Origin: Endothia cerciana
Lineage: Eukaryota > Ascomycota > Sordariomycetes > Diaporthales > Cryphonectriaceae
Direction of reading: 5' to 3'
DNA length: 64,000 nt
Assembly (NCBI GenBank): GCA_026119935.1
Contig: JALRMH010000014.1
Location: 496,001 to 560,000 of the forward strand
The notes beneath the pieces are model-generated. The model was not told the origin of the DNA. It was given only the letters and a program-made list of their open reading frames with translations, and did not search any database. How positions within the stretch are numbered: the stretch's first letter is position 1; every line of letters begins with the position of its first letter. A program made the position numbers and the translations under genes. Shown piece after piece: positions 57,707 through 64,000 of the stretch.

Positions 57707-59701
57707 GAAGGGAGTCAGTCTCCTGAAGACGGTGGATGGCCATGAACTTCTCAAACAATCCAGGGGTCCCTTCACCGAGGCCCACACACCTTGGGTACAG
57801 TAACGTACGCACCGCACGTCGCTCGGCCCCCGTGTGCCGTGGTGGCACCCTGCAACAGGCGTGCGTCATGTGTGTGGGGTAGGTTGACGACGCACCTGTC
57901 GTAGATTCCGCGCAGATGGGTTGATCGAGCAAGATCATCGCCGGTAATACCATTCGCAATATCATGGGTGGGATGCCGTTTTCTTGTCGTGCGCCCCGCG
58001 ACCTGCCAGAGCGCGAGACGAAACAGGACCGTTGCTTGCTGCGGGGGACGGCGTGGCACAGGCAGCTGCGGCCATGACGGGTGCCATGTTGTCTCGAGGG
58101 CGCCGGGGAGACGAGGGCACACGCGAGACGGGCTGTCAACGCGTGATCTCGTGTGCGACACGAGGGGCTGGATGACAGAGACAGGAACAGATAGGCATGT
58201 CTCTTGTCCGGCTCGGTACAAGGTAGCCAACCAGCAGTCGGCCTCCTGAGGTCTGACAGTCGTCGTCCTGCTCGGAGCGCCGAGCTCTCTCGCTGCTATA
58301 CATATGTGTCAAGGGTCTTGGCCCTCCCTCAGGCACGTTTCATGGTTGTTCACCGTGACTGGAGGAGCTGCTTCGACCCCCCGGTCGGGCAACGCAGGCC
58401 TGCGGGGCCCACCCCAAGCAAGGGCTGGACCGCTGAGGGTGCCATGCTGCAAAGGGGAGAATAACAGCTTGTCGGGAGGGGGGACGGCTGATATTGCATG
58501 GCCGCCGGATTTCCATTCCGGAGTCCTGTTCAGGACCCAGGCTGGCAGGCTGGGCTGACCAGCTAGCCCAGCCGTGGCTGTCCCGATGCGATGTGGGTGG
58601 GATGTGGGCGCGCGGCACGGCCGATGTCCAAATCTGCCTACCCCATAATGCAGGTACATAACAGTAGTTGCATGCCATGGGTAGTCTTCTACAGCACAGC
58701 GGGGCAGGTTTTAAAGAGACTGTGTGGGCTAGGGCGTCGTGGCGCTGGTCCAGCCTCGCCAGGCACAGGATAATGGGCTGTCCGTCCCGCCACGAGTCCG
58801 TGCCTGCAGAGCCACGGTGCTTATCCAGCCCGACGGGACGACGGGAAGAGGTCAGATAAAGGCATACGAGATGCTCTCATCCCAGGTGCTGCCATCAAAG
58901 ACCCGTCGTGACAGGTCTTCGAGCCCGAGGGTGGATCGCCTGAGGCACTGCCTGTTGCACTTGGCAGAAGCCGAGGAGGGGGCCTCTCGATCCTCCAGCC
59001 AGCGTAGTATGGTAGTACCTAGTACTATGGTAGTTCTAGTATTGCCGTAGGGTGAGCGTAGGCAGGCTTAGTCGTCCACTAACTGAGGGTTATACTGAGG
59101 TACCGGTACATGGCCAAGGCTGGCAGCACTCGGGCCCCCTTGGGCTCCACCAGCTGGGGCGGGCGTAGGGTGATGCTGAGATGCAACTAAAGCCGCGTGG
59201 TGCTCAGCTTTAGACTTCCCCGGACCCTCTCTGTTGAGTCTACTTCGAGACGGGGCCATGCCAGCGTGGTTTTGCCCTTTGCCCATTAAATCGTATAATA
59301 ATAGTCTTCCGCGGGCGACGGTGACCAAAGACCTATCCTTCCAGTTCAAAGACATCATTTCTTGGGTACCCACACCTTGTTGCAGTCTCCCTTGCCGAAT
59401 TGGCCTCGCGGTCCCTTGACCGACGACGCTCCCTTGCGGATGAGTTCCAAGACAACCCAATCTCGACAAGTGGTTGAATCCCTCAACCCAGGGACCAGAC
59501 ACGACTGGGGGTTCTTCGCTTTTGAGACAGGCCGTCAGCTGGTGGTTCCTTCACCCCGGTGTCGATCCCGCCCGTAGGGATCAGATCTCATCGGCTGGCT
59601 CGTACTTGATCGAGGGCTTGCCCCACGACGTCTCGCCGCAGGATAGCATCTGCACAACCTGTCCCGGGCACACCCGACATTTTCTGCTGAGAAACAACAC
59701 C

Positions 59702-61125
59702 ATGACGACCTCGTCCAATGGCACCCGTCCCAGAAACGGCGTCAACGGCTACCTGGGTGGCCCGAATGGTTCGTGGGGTCTAACGTCGCCACGCGAGCCA
59801 GGCACATGCTGACCCGCAGGACTCTTAGGGACGAACGGGCGGCGGCACAGCTTCTTTGAGGACTATGGCGTCTGGAAGGAAGCACCCGTCCTGACGGGTA
59901 GCACCAAGTTTGAGCCTCTGCCAGACGTGAAGAACATCATGATCACCGGAGGGGCTGGCTTCATGTGAGCAGGCGGTCGCCCCTGGCGTGATAAGGGTCT
60001 TCCGACGAGCGCTGACACGTGAGGCATAGTGCTTGCTGGCTCGTCCGCCATCTGACGCTGACGTACCCCAATGCGTACAACATCGTCTCCTTCGACAAGC
60101 TGGATTACTGCTCGTCGTTGAACAACACGCGCATGCTGAACGACAAGCGCAACTTCACCTTCTACCAGGGTGACATCACCAACCCTGACGAGGTTGTGGG
60201 GTGCCTCGAGCGGCACAACATCGACACCATCTTCCACTTCGCGGCGCAGTCGCACGTCGACCTGAGCTTTGGCAACTCGTACGGCTTCACGCACACCAAC
60301 GTGTACGGCACGCACGTGCTCCTCGAGAGTGCCAAGAAGGTGGGCATCAGGCGCTTCATCCACATCTCGACGGATGAGGTGTACGGTGAGGTGAAGGACG
60401 ATGATGACGATCTCCTCGAGAGCAGCATCCTCGCGCCGACCAACCCGTACGCGGCATCCAAGGCCGCCGCCGAGATGCTGGTGCACTCGTACCAGAAGAG
60501 CTTCAAGCTCCCGGTCATCATCGTGCGGAGCAACAACGTGTATGGCCCGCACCAGTACCCGGAGAAGATCATCCCCAAGTTCAGCTGTCTCCTGAACCGC
60601 GGGCAGCCCGTGGTGCTCCACGGCGACGGCAGCCCGACGCGGCGGTACCTCTTCGCGGGCGACGCGGCAGACGCGTTCGACACGATCTTGCACAAGGGCC
60701 AGATGGGCCAGATCTACAACGTGGGCTCGTACGACGAGATCTCGAACCTGACGCTGTGCAGCAAGCTGCTGGCCGAGATGGGCATACCGCACGGGACGCA
60801 GGAGGAGGTCCAGAAGTGGGTCAAGTACACCCACGACCGGCCGTTCAACGACCACCGGTACGCGGTGGACGGCACCAAGCTGCGGCAGCTGGGGTGGGAC
60901 CAGAAGACATCGTTCGCGGAGGGCCTGAGCATCACGGTGGACTGGTACCGCCGGTTCGGCGAGAACTGGTGGGGAGATATCTCCAAGGTGCTGTCGCCGT
61001 TCCCTGTGGTGTCTGGCACCGATGTCATTAGTGACAAGGAGCCCGTGACGGACATGCCACAGCCTAAGAAGCGCAAGGTCAGCGACCTGAACGGGTCTAA
61101 TGGAAAGACCTTCCAGGTCTCCTAG
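59702..61125 (+). CDS. dTDP/UDP-glucose 4,6-dehydratase (extended SDR), probable UDP-rhamnose pathway
   Basis: NAD-dependent SDR enzyme forming the 4-keto-6-deoxy nucleotide sugar, the first step of rhamnose-nucleotide synthesis; cytosolic by family. Three exons: 59702-59768, 59820-59964 and 60030-61125, giving 435 aa; introns 51 and 65 nt. The cofactor motif is GGAGFIACW (about residues 65-73, split by intron 2). Then come DYCSSLNNTR, FHFAAQSHVDLSFGNS, the catalytic STDEVYGE, and the YxxxK pair in NPYAASKAAAEM. Substrate residues follow in VRSNNVYGPHQYPEK and GDGSPTRRYLFAGD. All key residues are present. The N-terminal 60 residues and the last 30 are fungal extensions, and the tail contains PKKRKV (residues 416-421). 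Whether the substrate is UDP- or dTDP-glucose cannot be read; fungi usually use UDP-glucose. Confidence 0.93.
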
Positions 61126-62477
61126 GCTGCTTTCGGTCGACGGCGGGATGGATGAGGACAGGATTGGGGCTCTGGGACCGGGAACGGATTCGGGAGGGTC
61201 AAGGCTTACCAGGACATAAATCACGGCGTTCGAGAGAGGGTCGGGGGTTCTCTCAGGTATCGGCTGCCTATCCCTCGGTAGACGAGGTATGAATTTGGAG
61301 CAATAAACAAGTCTGTTTGTAACATCTCGGGCTGTTTGAGATCTGATGATATTCTGAGGAGATGTCTTATGTCTGCTGCAGACCGTTGAATCAGTGCAGA
61401 GCAGTGAACCGGAGGAGGGACGGTCAGATGTGGAAAGGAAGTACAATGCGAGGCAGTAGAGAACGCTGCGAGCCGTGTCAGAGTCAAGCATGGAACTTAC
61501 ATGCGTACTTGAGTACTCGAACACAGGCAGTCGGTCACTTGATGCCTCTAAGCTAGATGTTGTGTATAATTTCCGTGGAAGGCAAGGAGCCATGGCCAAC
61601 TCTGGCTGTGATCCTGCCCGGAACCAGGACGAGACGGGAAGCGGACAGGCACAGCGAGCTGGTGAGGCCATCACGAGCGACAAGGTAGGCAAGAGGAGGC
61701 ATGTTTCGAGATGGAACCAAATGGAACCTCAGATACGCAGACTTCGGGTGGCGTCCATGAAGAGCCTGGATCAAGTGAGTGGGAGGAGCGTGGTGGAAGA
61801 GCGTGGGTCGTGCCCAGGATGCTGGGGAGGTTATCGCATAGGTCGCTCAGCTCAGAAAACGACACAAGCAGAGGTACGGAGGACCAGGACGAGTACCAAG
61901 CACACGTTGAAATCAAGCACGAACCCTACGGCCCTCGTGAGTCCTGCCGGCATGGAGCAGAGCGGGTAAACACGAATGCGAGTCCGCGGCAGGAGACACA
62001 GCGTCGGACACGGAGCATGTCCCCCTTGCAGATCAGCATAGGTTCAGGTACGCCCACGCCCCCAAGAAGGCGGATGATCGCACATATCCCAGCCATTCCT
62101 CCCCTCGACCATGCGTGTACTTTGGGTGGCATGCAGCGTCACGAAGGCGGCTTGTCCCTATGTCCTTGCGACCTCTATGCTCAAATCTTTCTGGCTGACG
62201 ACGTACACTCGGACAACGCTTGACAATGTCTTCACCACAGGGAAGACTTCAGCTCCGATATGGGAAGCCGAGCCCACGTGATATGTGCCTCGTCTTTATC
62301 ACTACGTTGTATCACTGGTCATCGGAAATCTCGCTTTTGTTGTTTGGGTATGGTCCATTTGTCAGTAAATGTAGCTTCACAAGTGTCATAAAGACAGGGC
62401 TTCGATATCTGCAGGAAAAGTCTGTTGTGGCCATGAGACAGTAAAGCCTCGTGACCCATCACATCACATACTTCCGC
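61126..62477. other. Intergenic between dehydratase and GH3 pseudogene
   Basis: 1.35 kb; short unsupported frames only on the plus strand. No repeat of note. Confidence 0.5.
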
Positions 62478-64000
62478 CTATCCCCTCATCCAATCGCGAT
62501 ATTGAGCGTTCCCCCTGATGTCCCTCGAGCCGGCGCCGCCCACAGCAAAGGTATACGTCCCAGTAGCCCAGATCCCGCGGTCTCAGGCTGAACGCCACAT
62601 CGCTCGCCGTGGCGCCGGCGTCGATATTGGCCTTCTCACAACCGCGGAGTATCCCCGTGGGCTGCGCCGCCTCCTCGGGGAAGGTGGCATACAGCTGCGC
62701 GACCTCTGCGCCAGCGAGGCTGCTGCCGTTAGTGATGGAGGTGGACACGCTGGCGACCTGGGTGTAGAGGTCCTCCTGGCCGAGGGTCAGAACGCCGGTG
62801 GGGTATCCGAAGTCGAGGGCTGAGGAGTTTCATCACCGCATGTGAAGGTGGTGGAGCTCAGCCCGTAGCCGACCTCGTGCCTCAGCTTGATCCCCTGCCC
62901 TGCTCATCGAACCACCTGTACTCAACATATACGCCCTCGCTGAAGTCACACTCCATATCCTCGCACGTGTTCGCCAGATAGTCGCTCTCGTTCTCCGCAA
63001 CGGTATGGATCAGCTTGCCGCTAGGGTTGACATCGCCGGTGCCCGCTGCGGTGCCGGAGGCGAGACCGACGAAATTGGATGTGCTGGAGTAGGCAAGGGA
63101 TACTGTGTGAGTGTCTGTATGTTTCGAGGGACTCCGGCTGGTATGGCGAGAGCGCATAAAACTTGCTATCGTTTAGGATGAAGAAGATCTGGCTGTTGTC
63201 CCTCGACAGCGCGGAGGGTGAGAGCTAGGCAAGAAGTAATCAAGATATCGAGGTCTGACCCGAACCTCTACTAGAAGCCAAGTATTCCTGGAAAATGTCG
63301 GCTCTGGTGCCCTAGACATCCCGGCCATAACTGGGACCTACATGTAACAAGTAAACAGCCGAGTCAAACCTGGTGTACAAGCTCAGAGCACTCGGGGGGA
63401 ACCTATCGCCAGTAGCAGGTTCAGCATGAGCACCGTAAAGACTCAATGAACGCGGCTAGTTCAGTGGGAGCCCACCGCCGTTCGCATTGTTATCCTTGAG
63501 CAGCGTGATCGACTCCTCACCGATCTTGCGGATCGGGGCGCTGTGGTTACCGCGCATTTCGTGCCACGCCGTGTAGTCGGTGTCCTCAGCGGGCAGGTCG
63601 ACCGTGTCTAGTCCGTCGATGTGGTACGGTAGACGGTGCGGATGGCCATGCCATCCAAGCGTTCCCGGCTCAGGCTGCTGCCGTTGGCGATGCCTTCGGA
63701 CAAGGTCGTCCGCGTCCACAGGCCATCAGAGCAGGGGAAGTAGTGTGGCAACATAGATGGGTGTACAGGTTTTATTGTTGTTCGTTCTGCAGAGAAGAGA
63801 AAAGGAAGCTATCTACAGCCTCCGTTTGCAAGGAGGTTAGGTTATTTCTGTGGTATTCACTGCGGTAAGCCTAACCCCCCTTGGCTTCCTGCCACAAATA
63901 GTCAAGGCCTGCGTTGGTGTCGGTGTACTATGGATTGGGGAGTTAGTTACTGTCGTGAAGGGCATCGCGCCATGACGGAACCCGAGGGTCTTGAGGATGT
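62478..64000 (-). pseudogene. GH3 beta-glucosidase pseudogene (continues beyond window)
   Basis: Remnants of a secreted family-3 beta-glucosidase in several frames, read on the minus strand from high to low coordinates. They are: a segment like ILKTLGF near the edge (63980-64000); LSEGIANGSS and ERLDGMAIRT (about 63640-63710); IRKIGEESITLLKDNNA (about 63480-63530); NPSGKLIHTVAENESDYLAN and EYRWFDEQG (62895-63040); a segment like RHEVGYGLS in another frame (about 62855-62890); then GAEVAQLYATFPEEAAQPTG and SLRPRDLGYWD (62560-62720), followed in a shifted frame by YTFAVGG. Stops or frameshifts occur near 63630, 63470, 62895, 62830 and 62555, and the stretch 63160-63455 has lost similarity. No intact gene can be drawn. 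The breaks are too many for sequencing errors. Confidence 0.82.

Larger units (their letters stand above)
54889..59701. other. Gene-poor intergenic region with microsatellites
   Basis: 4.8 kb between the transporter start and the dehydratase start. Divergent promoters lie at each end. It contains GGGA and TG/TA repeats and many short overlapping frames on both strands, none with a family signature. The short imperfect repeat TATGGTAGT occurs twice near 59009-59035. Confidence 0.5.

Noticed and set aside
59863..61692. 609-codon open frame on the minus strand over the 4,6-dehydratase
   Set aside because: It lies antisense to a complete, family-typical gene and mirrors its codon bias; the protein has no recognisable motif.

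Overview
The window is nuclear DNA of a filamentous ascomycete (Pezizomycotina, most likely a Sordariomycete). The genes carry short spliceosomal introns (48 to about 340 nt) with GT...AG ends and CTAAC/CTGAC-type branch sites. Coding DNA is GC-rich, and intergenic regions and 5' leaders are long and rich in microsatellites. The proteins include fungus-specific families such as Pan1, fungal ATG101, the sphingolipid C9-methyltransferase and a Fungal_trans regulator. All exon coordinates below were read by hand from splice signals and protein-family continuity.

1-9.7 kb looks like a small metabolic (probably catabolic) gene cluster. It holds a C2H2/Fungal_trans regulator cut by the left edge, a 2-oxoglutarate/Fe(II) dioxygenase, a RidA-like protein, an HpcH/HpaI-family aldolase and a Dal5/allantoate-type MFS permease. 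The two divergent promoters inside the cluster each hold one copy of an identical perfect 16-bp palindrome, GGGAGGAGCTCCTCCC, plus several half sites (GGAGGAGC). This is the strongest unannotated signal in the window: a probable cluster-specific operator, perhaps read by the neighbouring zinc-finger protein.

9.7-17.4 kb has no convincing gene. It ends in the repeat-rich leader of a forkhead transcription factor without an FHA domain (17.4-20.0 kb, Hcm1-like). 20-30 kb holds ATG101 and PAN1, both on the minus strand. PAN1 has a 48-nt intron that stays open when retained, and a 158-codon open extension in frame after its stop. 30-34.4 kb is a divergent lipid pair: sphingolipid C9-methyltransferase (-) and mitochondrial 3-hydroxyacyl-thioester dehydratase Htd2 (+). 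35.4-36.7 kb encodes a type II membrane protein of a glycosyltransferase-like fungal family.

36.7-42.4 kb is another gene-poor stretch leading into an RRM + Pumilio (Puf/Jsn1-type) RNA-binding protein (42.4-46.0 kb). 47.8-51.8 kb is a divergent translation/ribosome pair: glycyl-tRNA synthetase (-), with an apparent dual mitochondrial/cytosolic start, and the Brix protein Rpf1 (+). 53.2-54.9 kb is a TPT/DMT nucleotide-sugar-type transporter. 54.9-59.7 kb is empty apart from microsatellites. 59.7-61.1 kb encodes a nucleotide-sugar 4,6-dehydratase with a C-terminal PKKRKV motif. The right edge (62.5-64 kb) is a multiply frameshifted GH3 beta-glucosidase pseudogene. No rRNA, tRNA, CRISPR array or intact transposon was seen.
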